From NCBI GenBank assembly GCA_025964435.1, contig JAOPYV010000101.1:1-35194 (forward strand): a stretch of DNA of 35,194 nucleotides, read 5' to 3'. This document shows, one piece after another, positions 1-7,629 of the stretch. A program made the position numbers and the translations under genes. Source of the stretch: Thermoleophilia bacterium. GTDB lineage: Bacteria > Actinomycetota > Thermoleophilia > Gaiellales > SKUG01. The notes under the pieces were generated by a model. That model was not told the DNA's origin and did not search any database. It saw only the letters and a program-made list of their open reading frames with translations. Each line of letters starts with the position of its first letter. Position 1 is the first letter of the stretch.

Positions 1-893
1 ATGTCACCGAGGCGAGAGGCGATCGATGACGCAGCCTCGGTCAGCGCCTCCTGGGCGGCGAGCAGCGTACCTGCCAGTTCGCCGAGCTCGGGGTCCAGCG
101 AGACGGCGCCGTCGAGCGCGGCATAGGCGCGGCCGGCGATGTCGATCGCGCCGCCGCCACTCGAGTCGGTCCCGTCGAGCAATCCTCCGGCCATGGCCAG
201 CGCTTCCACGAGGCCGGCATGGTGGCGCACACGGTCGCGAGCCGCGATGAGCTGGGCCTCGTCGTCGAGCGCAGGTGCGACGGCATCGATGCGAGCGAGG
301 TCGTCGCGGACGAGGTCTGCGCGCTGGCCGCTGGTGGCGACCAACGCGGTCACGCGCTCGTGCTCGGCGCGAGCGGCGACGAGCGCCTGCCACGTGGCCG
401 TCATGTCGCGTCGGAGTGCCTGGTGCGCGTCGTCGCCGCTGCCGTCGAGCATGTCGCGCTGGTAGTCAGCCGAACGCAGGCGCACCTGCACGTGCTGGCC
501 AGCGGTGGCGACCAGCAGTCGACCAGCAGCGGCGAGGTCACTCTTGGCAACGGTGCGGCCCCAGGCGAGCGCGCGGCTTCGGCCGTTGGCGTCGACCCTT
601 CGGGCGAGCACCAGCGGCGCGTCGTGCTCGGGCCGCAGCTCGGCGAGCGTCGCGATGTCGGGGTGGCTCCAGAACCGCTCGTCGGCCTCGAACTCGCCCT
701 CGACCCACGCCTGGCTGCTGGCGGGACCGACCTGGCCGGCATCGGCGTCGCCGCCGAAGAGCAGGCCGATGGCCGTTGCGAGCAGCGTCTTGCCAGCGCC
801 CGTCTCGCCCGTGACGGCCGTGAGGCCGGTGCCGGGATTGAACTCCGCGCGCTCCACGATGACGAGGTTCTCGATATCGACTCGGATGATCAC
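1..893 (-). CDS. recN: DNA repair protein RecN, N-terminal half (cut by window edge)
   Basis: RecN is an SMC-like ATPase that acts at DNA double-strand breaks. Only the first 297 codons are visible, about half of the usual 550-590 residues; the frame is open to the window edge. The start is GTG at 893-891, whose last two bases overlap the TGA of the upstream NAD kinase gene (GTGA), so translation is probably coupled. The N-terminus reads IIRVDIENLVIVERAEF and is followed by a Walker A motif GETGAGKT at residues 29-36. Further in are GRSRAL (near 105) and a GQHVQ segment in the place of the family's GQHEHQ. After that the sequence becomes Ala/Arg/Asp/Glu-rich, as expected for the start of the coiled-coil arm. 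nadK-recN is a common pair. Identity is firm; the missing C-terminal half cannot be judged. Confidence 0.9.
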   Translation of the reverse strand, partial: MIIRVDIENLVIVERAEFNPGTGLTAVTGETGAGKTLLATAIGLLFGGDADAGQVGPASSQAWVEGEFEADERFWSHPDIATLAELRPEHDAPLVLARRVDANGRSRALAWGRTVAKSDLAAAGRLLVATAGQHVQVRLRSADYQRDMLDGSGDDAHQALRRDMTATWQALVAARAEHERVTALVATSGQRADLVRDDLARIDAVAPALDDEAQLIAARDRVRHHAGLVEALAMAGGLLDGTDSSGGGAIDIAGRAYAALDGAVSLDPELGELAGTLLAAQEALTEAASSIASRLGD

Positions 894-1834
894 GTCGAGC
901 TCTCCCCTGTCGGCGTCGAGGTGCCCCGTTCACTGGATCGGACGCGTGGCCCGTGGAACTGCATCTGGACGGCGAAGTTGTCGCGATAGCGCGCGTAGAA
1001 GGAGACGTCGTCGGTGAAGATGAGCGTCGCGCGGATGCCGCCACGTCGCACCGACAGCACCTCGCCGGGCTTGAGGTGCCCGACCTGGACGCCATCCGCG
1101 AGCACCTTGAGCGGCGCGCCGCGGCCAGTGTGCGTCACCTGCACCGTGTCACCCGGCGCAACGACGAGCGGCCGCGCGGCGAGCGTGTGCGGCGCGACGA
1201 AGGAGACGACGCTCCCCTCCACGCCCCATGCAAGGACGGGGCCACCGTTGGAGAGGTTGTAGGCGGTCGAGCCGACGGGCGTGGAGATGACCATGCCGTC
1301 GCACACGACAGTGCCCATCTCGTCGACGTTGCTGCCGGAGACGATCCGCCAGCCGAGCTCGTTGACGCGACCGGTCGTGCCGCCGGTCGCGACGACGTCG
1401 TTCACGGCCGTGGCGGTGCCACGTCCAGCGAGGTCGAGCTCGAGGCCCGGGACCTGGACGGTGCGGTAGCTGCCGGTAGCGAGTTGCTCGAGCGCCCGCT
1501 CGAGGGAGTCGTGTGCGGCACCCGAGAGGAAGCCGAGCATGCCGAAGTTGACGCCGAGGGCTGGCGTCTCCGGGCCGAGCCGCGCCAGGGTCCGGAGCAA
1601 GGTCCCGTCGCCCGCGAGCACGATGGCGGCGTCGCAGCCGCCCGCAGCACCGGTCGCACCGTTCGCATCGCTGTCGACGACGGCTGCGAGGGCGGGATGC
1701 TTCTCGACCTCGACCGGGTCGGCGACGAGCGTCATGCCGAGGCGCGTGGCCGCGGCCACGAGGACGTCCACCGATCGACCGGCAACGACCGGATCGCGGT
1801 GGGTGACGACATACAGCCGGCGGACGGCATCCAT
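890..1834 (-). CDS. nadK: NAD kinase
   Basis: Phosphorylates NAD to NADP in the cytoplasm, using ATP or polyphosphate. The product has 314 residues from ATG 1834. The family motifs are in order: AGDGTLLRT with the catalytic Asp in GDGT (residues 75-78), NFGMLGFLS (96-104), NDVVATGG (145-152) and the NAD-binding loop STPVGSTAY (184-192). The frame stays open far upstream into tlyA, but the family begins just before the first beta strand (RRLYVVTHRD), so I chose ATG 1834. A GTG a few codons upstream is possible and there is no strong Shine-Dalgarno for either. It follows tlyA after a 53-bp gap and overlaps recN by 4 bp. No transcription signal is evident in the gap, so it is probably read with the tlyA operon. 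Confidence 0.92.
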   Translation of the reverse strand: MDAVRRLYVVTHRDPVVAGRSVDVLVAAATRLGMTLVADPVEVEKHPALAAVVDSDANGATGAAGGCDAAIVLAGDGTLLRTLARLGPETPALGVNFGMLGFLSGAAHDSLERALEQLATGSYRTVQVPGLELDLAGRGTATAVNDVVATGGTTGRVNELGWRIVSGSNVDEMGTVVCDGMVISTPVGSTAYNLSNGGPVLAWGVEGSVVSFVAPHTLAARPLVVAPGDTVQVTHTGRGAPLKVLADGVQVGHLKPGEVLSVRRGGIRATLIFTDDVSFYARYRDNFAVQMQFHGPRVRSSERGTSTPTGESST

Positions 1835-1887
1835 GGAAGCAACACTAGCTGCAACGCCGGATGGCGTGACCGCCACTTCGTGCCGTC

Positions 1888-2649
1888 TCAGTGACGATTC
1901 CCGCACACGAGCAGCGCGTATTCGACGTTGCCCTTGGGTCCGGGCGGATGCGCGCGCACCGTGCGCAGCACCTCGACGCCCGCGGCCTGGACGGCGGCGA
2001 CGGTCTCGGCGACCACCTGGTCGCGGACGACGACGTCGGTCAGCACGCCCTTGCGGCCGTGCTTGTTCATGCGGTCGCGTCCGGCCTCGAACTGGGGCTT
2101 GCACAGCAGCACGCCCCACCAGCCCGCTGGATCCATGCACGCGAAGGTCGCGGGCAGCACCGTCCCGAGCGAGATGAAGGAGGCGTCGCAGACGAGCAGG
2201 TTCGGTGCGTACGGCAGCTGGTCCGGCGTCAGGTGTCGCGCGTTCGTGCGCTCGATGTTGGTCACGCGATCGTCGACGCGGAGCCGCTCGTGGAGCTGCC
2301 CATAGCCGACGTCGACGGCAACGACGTGGCGCGCGCCGCGCTGGAGCAGGCAGTCGGTGAAGCCACCGGTCGAGGCGCCGATGTCGATCGCGGCGGCGTC
2401 CTGGATCGTGAAGCCCTCCTCCGCGACCTGCGGCGCGAGGTCGGTCAGCGCGTTCTCGAGCTTCTCACCGCCGCGCGACACGAAGGGCGGACCCTGGTCG
2501 ACGGTGACCGTCTGGTTGTCGCGCACCTTCGTGCTGGCCTTGTCGACCACCTGGTCGTCGACGCGGACGCTGCCGGCCATGATCAGCCGCTGGGCGAGCG
2601 AGCGGCTGTCGACGAGGCCGTCCGCGACGATTCGCTCGTCGATGCGCAT
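1888..2649 (-). CDS. tlyA: TlyA family 2'-O-methyltransferase (hemolysin A/TlyA-like)
   Basis: TlyA proteins methylate the 2'-O of ribose in 16S and/or 23S rRNA with S-adenosylmethionine; in mycobacteria this sets capreomycin sensitivity. The product has 253 residues, close to the family's about 268. Residues 1-60 form an S4 RNA-binding domain (LVDSRSLAQRLIMAGSVRVD). The Rossmann methyltransferase follows: SRGGEKL with Lys63, SAM-binding motif DIGASTGG (89-96), CDASFISL (154-161) and LCKPQFE with Lys184. Start ATG 2649 shares one base with the TGA of the ispA gene (TGATG), which strongly suggests coupling. Which rRNA it modifies cannot be told from the sequence. The old name hemolysin is probably not its role. 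Confidence 0.92.
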   Translation of the reverse strand: MRIDERIVADGLVDSRSLAQRLIMAGSVRVDDQVVDKASTKVRDNQTVTVDQGPPFVSRGGEKLENALTDLAPQVAEEGFTIQDAAAIDIGASTGGFTDCLLQRGARHVVAVDVGYGQLHERLRVDDRVTNIERTNARHLTPDQLPYAPNLLVCDASFISLGTVLPATFACMDPAGWWGVLLCKPQFEAGRDRMNKHGRKGVLTDVVVRDQVVAETVAAVQAAGVEVLRTVRAHPPGPKGNVEYALLVCGNRH

Positions 2650-3563
2650 CAGTGGTCGCGACCGTGGACGTAGCGGGCGATCGCCGGGAGCCGTCCGCCG
2701 TCGTCGGGCAATGCCCCTGCGGCCTCGAGGCATCGATCCAGCTGCTCGTCGACCGCCGCGCACAGCGCGTCGACGCCGCCGAAGGCTGCGACCGCGGTCA
2801 CCTTGCCGTCGCGCGCATCCTTGCCGGGGGTCTTGCCGAGCGCATCGCTGCTGCCGGTCGCGTCGAGCAGGTCATCGACGAGCTGGAAGAGCCAGCCCAG
2901 CTCCCGGCCGAAGGTGGCGAACGCCGCGCGCTGCACGGCGTCGACGCCGGCCGCGATGGCCCCCGCCTCGACGGCGCCGGCAATGAGCGCGCCGGTCTTG
3001 CGATCGTGCACGTCGCGCAGCGCGACGAGGTCGGCGTGGTCGGTGCGCGACTCATCGATGTCGAGGTACTGGCCACCGACCATGCCCCGCCAACCAGCGG
3101 CGCGCGCGAGCAGCGCGACCACGTCGACGCGGGCTGCTGGCGTGACGTCATCATCGGTTGCGACGAGCTCGAAGGCGCGTGCCTGGAGCGCATCCCCGAC
3201 GAGCACGGCGACGGCCTCGCCGTACACCTTGTGGCTCGTCGGAACGCCGCGGCGCAGGTCGTCGTCGTCCATCGCCGGCAGGTCGTCATGGACGAGCGAG
3301 TAGGCGTGGACCAGCTCGAACGCCGCCCCCACCTTCGCGACGGCGGCAGGCGCCATGCCGCATGCCTCGGCGGCGGCCAGCGCCAGCACGGGACGAATGC
3401 GCTTGCCCGGAGCGAGCAGCGAGTAGTCGATCGCACGCCCGAGCGGCGCAACGCTGGCATCCTCGGCCGAGAAGGCACGCGCCAGCTCGATGTTCACCAG
3501 TGCGCGCAGGTCGCCGAGCGATGCGGCGTCCGCGATGGGTGCGTCGTCAGCGCGCGTAGTCAT
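2649..3563 (-). CDS. ispA: Polyprenyl diphosphate synthase, IspA-like (probably farnesyl diphosphate synthase)
   Basis: Condenses isopentenyl diphosphate with allylic diphosphates in the isoprenoid pathway. It has 304 residues. The first Asp-rich motif DDLPAMDDDD (from residue 93) has the two-residue insertion of type II bacterial FPP synthases, and HAYSLVHDD before it is nearly the E. coli IspA text. Tyr88, five residues before the first Asp, is the usual C15 chain-length marker. The second Asp-rich motif is in FQLVDDLLDATG, followed by LGKTPGKDARDGK, also as in IspA. C15 is therefore the likely product, but C20 cannot be excluded. ATG 3563 overlaps the preceding small gene by 17 bp; a start a few codons further in is possible. 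There is no dxs next to it, unlike many genomes. Confidence 0.88.
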   Translation of the reverse strand: MTTRADDAPIADAASLGDLRALVNIELARAFSAEDASVAPLGRAIDYSLLAPGKRIRPVLALAAAEACGMAPAAVAKVGAAFELVHAYSLVHDDLPAMDDDDLRRGVPTSHKVYGEAVAVLVGDALQARAFELVATDDDVTPAARVDVVALLARAAGWRGMVGGQYLDIDESRTDHADLVALRDVHDRKTGALIAGAVEAGAIAAGVDAVQRAAFATFGRELGWLFQLVDDLLDATGSSDALGKTPGKDARDGKVTAVAAFGGVDALCAAVDEQLDRCLEAAGALPDDGGRLPAIARYVHGRDH

Positions 3564-3846
3564 CGCCGCGCGCCATCGATCCGAGCTGCGCGTCGAGCGC
3601 GCCCGCGTCCTCGGCGAACTGCTCCGCCGACTTCACCTGCTCGTCGCCCGTCTCGAGCGCTGCGATGCGTGCGGATTCCTCGCGCATCGTCTCGAGCGCA
3701 TTGCGCAGGCTGTCCGCGACCGCGAGCTCGGGAGACGGCTCTTCGTCACCTGCATCGAGGTCGGTGATGGCTTCGACGGGCTGCTCCTCGAGCGCCTCAT
3801 CGTGCTCGTCCGGTGCCACGTGCGTTGCCTGGTCGTCGACGCTCAT
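3547..3846 (-). CDS. Small acidic helical protein, tentatively exonuclease VII small subunit-like
   Basis: The product has 99 residues. Its first 40 residues are acidic and disordered-looking. A helical stretch follows (about 41-90) with LETGDEQVKSAEQFAEDAGAL, which fits the spacing of the XseB pattern (LExG....L......yE.G..L) only loosely. The place between nusB and ispA is where xseB lies in many bacteria (nusB-xseA-xseB-ispA). However, no xseA is present anywhere in the window, so an XseB would have to find its large subunit elsewhere. The start ATG 3846 overlaps the nusB stop (ATGA), so it is very likely translated. I am confident that it is a gene, but not about the family: it could be an unrelated helical protein in the same slot. 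Confidence 0.55.
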   Translation of the reverse strand: MSVDDQATHVAPDEHDEALEEQPVEAITDLDAGDEEPSPELAVADSLRNALETMREESARIAALETGDEQVKSAEQFAEDAGALDAQLGSMARGDDYAR

Positions 3847-4334
3847 TCTTCTTCTCCTTGGTCCGTGGAGCCGTGCTCGCGCAGCCACGAACCCAACACG
3901 CCGTTGACGAGCTTGGCCGCCTCCGGCGTCGCGTAGCGCTTGGACAGCTCGACGGCCTCGTCGATCGCGACCGGCCCGGGCGTCGAGCCATCGAGCAGCT
4001 CGAACATCGCGATGCGCAGCACTGCGCGCTCGACTGCTCCGAGTCGCTCGATCGCCCACTCCTTGAGGCGCGCGCTGATCTCGGCGTCGATCTCCGCCGA
4101 ACGAGCGGTGACGCCGCGCACGACCTTCGCGCCGTAGTGCGGCATCGGGAAGCCGTGCTCGCCCTCGAAGCCGGCGATCGCCTCCTCGACGTCGCCGTCC
4201 ATCAGGTCGGCGCGGTACAGGAGCATCATGGCGCTGCGGCGCGCGCGATGTCGGCCGGGCTCGGTGGTCTTCGCCCGCGGCTCGCGCACGCGTCGGACGA
4301 ACTCTGCCTCACTGGGATCTGGGGTACGTGCCAT
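3843..4334 (-). CDS. nusB: Transcription antitermination factor NusB
   Basis: NusB binds boxA RNA with ribosomal protein S10 and helps RNA polymerase through rRNA operons. The product has 163 residues from ATG 4334. After a 30-residue charged N-terminus comes the all-helical NusB fold: HRARRSAMMLLYRADL at the front, then ERLGAVERAVLRIAMFELL and the C-terminal signature PVAIDEAVELSKRYATPEAAKLVNGVLGSW split over two helices. ATG 4334 lies 7 nt after the efp stop; an in-frame ATG upstream (4367) would overlap efp by 26 bp and is less likely. It ends in an ATGA overlap with the small xseB-like gene. efp-nusB is a widespread pair. Confidence 0.93.
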   Translation of the reverse strand: MARTPDPSEAEFVRRVREPRAKTTEPGRHRARRSAMMLLYRADLMDGDVEEAIAGFEGEHGFPMPHYGAKVVRGVTARSAEIDAEISARLKEWAIERLGAVERAVLRIAMFELLDGSTPGPVAIDEAVELSKRYATPEAAKLVNGVLGSWLREHGSTDQGEEE

Positions 4335-4341
4335 CAGGGAA

Positions 4342-4911
4342 TCAGACGCGGCTGAGGTAGCGGCCACCCTCGCGGGTGTCGACCTTCAGCGTGTCGCCCT
4401 CGGTGACGAACGCCGGCACCTGGATGACGGCGCCGTTCTCGAGCGTCGCGGGCTTCTGGACGTTGCCGACCGTATCGCCGCGCACGGCGGGCTGGGTCTC
4501 GGCGACCTTGAGCTCGACCGTGGTCGGCAGCTCGACGCCGGCGGGCTCGCCGTCGACGATGAACAGCTGCACGCTCATGTTGTCGAGCAGGAAGGTGCGG
4601 GCGTCATCGACGACCGTGGCGTGGATGGTGACCTGGTCGAAGGTCTCCGGGTCCATGAAGACGTAGTCCTCGCCGTCGGCGTAGAGGAACGTCGCCGTCT
4701 TCTGCTCGGTGCGGATGCGCGGGAACTTCTCGCCGGCACGGAAGGTGCGGTCGACGGTCGAGCCCGTCGAGATGTTCTTCAGCTTGGTGCGCATGACGGC
4801 GCCACCCTTGCCCGGCTTGTGGTGCTGGAACCAGACGATGCGCCACACTTGACCGTCGATCTGGATATGGAGACCGTTGCGGAAATCGGTTGTATCGACG
4901 ACATCGGACAT
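4342..4911 (-). CDS. efp: Translation elongation factor P
   Basis: EF-P enters the ribosomal E site and rescues ribosomes stalled on polyproline. The product has 189 residues from ATG 4911, the standard length, with three beta-barrel domains (KOW-like, OB, C-terminal). The tip loop of domain I reads HHKPGKGGA; Lys35 aligns with the residue that is modified in E. coli (Lys34). The C-terminal signature is recognisable in DGTVGNV-like and PAFVTEGDTLKVDTREGGRYLSRV. An AAAGGCG about 9 nt upstream can serve as ribosome binding site. EF-P is likely needed here because several neighbouring products (PilB, PilT, the LysM/M23 protein) contain many prolines. No EpmA/B/C or other modifying enzyme gene is in the window. 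Confidence 0.96.
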   Translation of the reverse strand: MSDVVDTTDFRNGLHIQIDGQVWRIVWFQHHKPGKGGAVMRTKLKNISTGSTVDRTFRAGEKFPRIRTEQKTATFLYADGEDYVFMDPETFDQVTIHATVVDDARTFLLDNMSVQLFIVDGEPAGVELPTTVELKVAETQPAVRGDTVGNVQKPATLENGAVIQVPAFVTEGDTLKVDTREGGRYLSRV

Positions 4912-5031
4912 CGCAGTGAGCGCCTTTCGGGGCGGAGCGCAGCAAGACTGGTACGGACATACGTTATCGGACGCGTCGCGGTAACGCACTCAACCCGCAT
5001 GACGGTCGGCGAACGCACACAACGAATACCG

Positions 5032-5037
5032 TACTTT
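5032..5037 (+). promoter_or_regulatory. Possible -10 element (TACTTT) before the Ig-repeat gene
   Basis: TACTTT fits the TANNNT form of a sigma-70-type -10 box and lies 40 nt before the GTG at 5077. It is downstream of the ATG at 4999, so if it is used the longer start is excluded. I found no good -35. The 165 bp between efp and this gene are the only spacer between these divergent genes and must hold promoters for both. Confidence 0.3.
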
Positions 5038-5076
5038 TCGGTCAACCTTCGGCCTCATCCCACCGATAGCTCTCTG

Positions 5077-7167
5077 GTGATTCCAGCCGCCCGTATCGAG
5101 CAAGCCCGCCTGCGCATAGTGGCGTGCACCACGCTCGCGACGGCCATGCTGTGCCTCCTGATGCCGGCGACATCCACAGCCGCCCTGTCGTTCGACACGA
5201 GCGGCTGCACGGCCAGTACGTACGCGATGGGGCCAGGCCTTCCCGGTGCGAACCTGCTCAGCGCCGCCGATTGCACGATCGATTTCGGCAGCGATTCGGG
5301 CGATGCGCACCTGCGGATGTACCAGACCGACGGCGCAGGCGTGGCGATGGACGGGGTCAGCGACTACGCACTGGGCACCGCGGACTGGGCACCGAACGGC
5401 AGCCTGTTCGGGGCCTGCCTCCGCGCCGCAAGCACTCCGCCCACGGGTGGCTGGGACACGTCCGGCGATGGCAGCTGTGACGCCGACGACGGCGACCCGT
5501 GGAATCCGATACCGGCGACCGCGGCCGGGTCGGCAGGCCTGGTTGCCGAGTTCCCCGCTGGACTCCACAGCGTGGACCTCCGATTCGGCGTGCAGCTGGC
5601 TCCGGGACAGGCGGCTGGCTCCTACAACGGTGGGGTGACCATCGACGTGATCCAGCCAGGACCCACCGCCCCGACCAGCACGACGTTGCCCACCATCTCG
5701 GGTTCGATGACGGTAGGGTCCATGCTCACGTCGACGGACGGCAGCTGGGCGAACGGCGTGGACTCGTACGCGTACCAGTGGCGACGATGCGACACGGCTG
5801 GGCTCGGCTGCGTCGACATCGGCACCAATGCCCCGACGTACACGTTGGTATCCGCTGATGTCGATGCCACGATCAGGATGGTGGTGACGGCCACGAACGT
5901 TGCGGGGTCCACATCCGCGACGAGCATCCCCACGGGACAGGTCGAGGGCATCGCACCCACGGCAGGAACTGCTGCGGCCAGCGGCACGCCACAGAGCGGC
6001 GCGACGCTCACCGCAGCACTCGCCGGCGCCTGGACGACCGGGAATCCGTCCGGAACGACGACCTACCGATGGCGCAGGTGCGACGCGGCGGGAGCCAACT
6101 GCGTGAACATACCGCTGGCAACCGCCAGCACGTACCAGCCAGTCGATGCCGACGTCGACGCAACCATACGGGTCGTGGTCAGCCGGACCAACACCTGCGC
6201 CATCGGATGCGGTTCAGCTGTTGCAACGAGCGACCCGACCGACACGATCGATGGACTCACACCGACGGCGGGGACGTTGACCATCACGGGCAGGGCCGTG
6301 CCGGACGAGATCGTGTCCGCGAACCCGAGCGGCTGGACGACGGGGTCGCCCATCGGCGCAGACACATTTCAATGGCGACGCTGCGACGCCTCGGGCGCGG
6401 CGTGCAGCGACATCGCGGCGGCCACCTCTGCCACGTACGTCATCCAGGACGCCGACCTCGACGCAACGCTGCGCGTGGTGCTCACGAGGACCAACTCCTG
6501 CGGCACCGGGTGTGGTGCCGCCACCCTCACCAGCGGCCCCTCCGCGGTGGTTGCGGCCATCGCCAGCGTTGCGACACCCGCGACCACCACGACCAGCAGC
6601 ACCACCGGAACCGTGGCGGTCCCCAGCAGCGCACAGGTCGGTGACGTGCTCGTGGTCGTCATCACGACGCGCGACGGAAGCGACCAGGACATCACCGAAC
6701 GCACGACGAGCCACGGGACGAAGTACCGCCAGACCAACAACTCCGATCGCATCGCGATCGCACTCTTCTACCGCGTCGTGACCGGTGCGGAGCAAGCCTC
6801 GTACACGTTCGGTTGGACCGACGGGCGTGGAACCATCCTGACGATGCTCGCCTTCGCGGGCCTCGACACGGCCAGCCCGATCGGCGGATACACGGAGGGG
6901 TCGGGAACCGGCACGTCACAGACCGCAGCGTCAGCGCTGGGCACGGCTGCCCGGAGCATGCTGCTCGCCACGTTCTGCGTCCGGGTCAGCTCCGGCAGCT
7001 ACACGCCGCCGACCGGCATGACGGAGATCGTCGACATGAACACGCCTGACACCACCTCATCCGTCAACACGGAGCAGTTCATCGCAGGTGGCACGACGGG
7101 GACTCGCCAGGCAACCGGACCGAGCTCCGAGTGGGCAGCACAGATGGTGTGGCTGCGGCCGCGCTGA
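5077..7167 (+). CDS. Secreted protein with three Ig-like 'YQWRRCD' repeats
   Basis: From GTG 5077 the product has 696 residues and begins with a Sec signal: a basic start (IEQARLR), a hydrophobic core (VACTTLATAMLCLLMPA) and a likely cleavage at TSTAA. An ATG at 4999 is in frame but would put 26 extra residues before the signal. The mature N-terminus (about 35-190) is Cys- and Asp-rich (CTIDFGSDSGDAHLRMYQTDG). Three Ig-like repeats follow, each with YxWRRCD..G..C, then a Thr/Ser linker (TTTTSSTTGT). The last 190 residues form a beta-rich domain (DVLVVVITTRDGSDQ ... TPPTGMTEIVDM). Function unknown; it looks like a cell-surface or pilus-associated protein. It has no LPXTG, no lipobox and no C-terminal membrane anchor. 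It runs against the flanking operon, between two genes (pepQ, efp) that are usually adjacent. Confidence 0.8.
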   Translation: MIPAARIEQARLRIVACTTLATAMLCLLMPATSTAALSFDTSGCTASTYAMGPGLPGANLLSAADCTIDFGSDSGDAHLRMYQTDGAGVAMDGVSDYALGTADWAPNGSLFGACLRAASTPPTGGWDTSGDGSCDADDGDPWNPIPATAAGSAGLVAEFPAGLHSVDLRFGVQLAPGQAAGSYNGGVTIDVIQPGPTAPTSTTLPTISGSMTVGSMLTSTDGSWANGVDSYAYQWRRCDTAGLGCVDIGTNAPTYTLVSADVDATIRMVVTATNVAGSTSATSIPTGQVEGIAPTAGTAAASGTPQSGATLTAALAGAWTTGNPSGTTTYRWRRCDAAGANCVNIPLATASTYQPVDADVDATIRVVVSRTNTCAIGCGSAVATSDPTDTIDGLTPTAGTLTITGRAVPDEIVSANPSGWTTGSPIGADTFQWRRCDASGAACSDIAAATSATYVIQDADLDATLRVVLTRTNSCGTGCGAATLTSGPSAVVAAIASVATPATTTTSSTTGTVAVPSSAQVGDVLVVVITTRDGSDQDITERTTSHGTKYRQTNNSDRIAIALFYRVVTGAEQASYTFGWTDGRGTILTMLAFAGLDTASPIGGYTEGSGTGTSQTAASALGTAARSMLLATFCVRVSSGSYTPPTGMTEIVDMNTPDTTSSVNTEQFIAGGTTGTRQATGPSSEWAAQMVWLRPR
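5662..6558 (+). repeat. Three tandem Ig-like domain repeats in the coding sequence
   Basis: Units lie at about 5662-5952, 5953-6252 and 6253-6558. Each codes for a G(T/S)-W stretch, then YxWRRCDxxGxxC, xTYxxxxADxDATxR(V/M)VVT, and a conserved end. The second and third units carry two extra Cys in the last strands (NTCAIGCG, NSCGTGCG), missing in the first. DNA identity between units is moderate, so the duplication is not recent. Confidence 0.75.
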
Positions 7168-7262
7168 TGTACACCGAGCGACGGGCCTGGAACCTGCGCA
7201 ACGATTCAGATCGACCTCGCGATACTCCGGTAGGGACACGATCAACCGCAGGGGAGCAGCGC

Positions 7263-7607
7263 ATGAACGTCCTACCGAAGTACTTCGACCTGGGCGCCGT
7301 CCAGCGAGGGCTCGACGAAGTCGCGTCGACCATCACCCACCATCAGGCGTTGGGGTCACCGACCTCGCGCAACGTCTTCCTCGCTCAGTCGAGTGGCCAC
7401 GTGGCGTCCGGGGCGAAGACCCTCGACGAGCTCGGACACTCGAAGCTGGCGCGAGCACTCAGCCGTGATGCCAAGGCCCTGGACGGCGCGTTCATCAGCA
7501 AGGTCGGGCCGGGCCCGACGCCGACGAACCTTCCGGCCATTCGTGATCGCATCCTCGAGGGTGTCCGTCTCCTCCACATCGACATGGCGCGCCTCAACAT
7601 CTCCTGA
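7263..7607 (+). CDS. Small soluble helical protein of unknown function
   Basis: The product has 114 residues. The start is ATG 7263, decided by a strong AGGGGAG 6-7 nt upstream; the frame is open further up but overlaps the end of the Ig-repeat gene. It has no signal peptide, no membrane segment and no Cys. It appears mostly helical, with His/Ser/Ala-rich helices (ITHHQALGS, SGHVASGAKTLDELGHSKLARALS) and a C-terminal helix (RDRILEGVRLLHIDMARLNIS). I do not recognise a family. It lies 95 bp after the Ig-repeat gene on the same strand, so the two may be expressed together. It is convergent with pepQ, with only 17 bp between the stop codons. Confidence 0.6.
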   Translation: MNVLPKYFDLGAVQRGLDEVASTITHHQALGSPTSRNVFLAQSSGHVASGAKTLDELGHSKLARALSRDAKALDGAFISKVGPGPTPTNLPAIRDRILEGVRLLHIDMARLNIS

Positions 7608-7629
7608 CCTTGTTCCGTGAGACGTCAGG
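7603..7629. terminator. Weak inverted repeat between convergent genes
   Basis: CCTGAC (7603-7608) and GTCAGG (7624-7629) form a 6-bp stem with a 15-nt loop that covers both stop codons of the convergent small gene and pepQ. There is no T-run. It could act as a weak bidirectional terminator, or be chance. Confidence 0.25.

Noticed and set aside
4228-5076. Upstream extension of the Ig-repeat gene to 4228
   Set aside because: It would run antisense through nusB and efp; a signal peptide begins right after GTG 5077.
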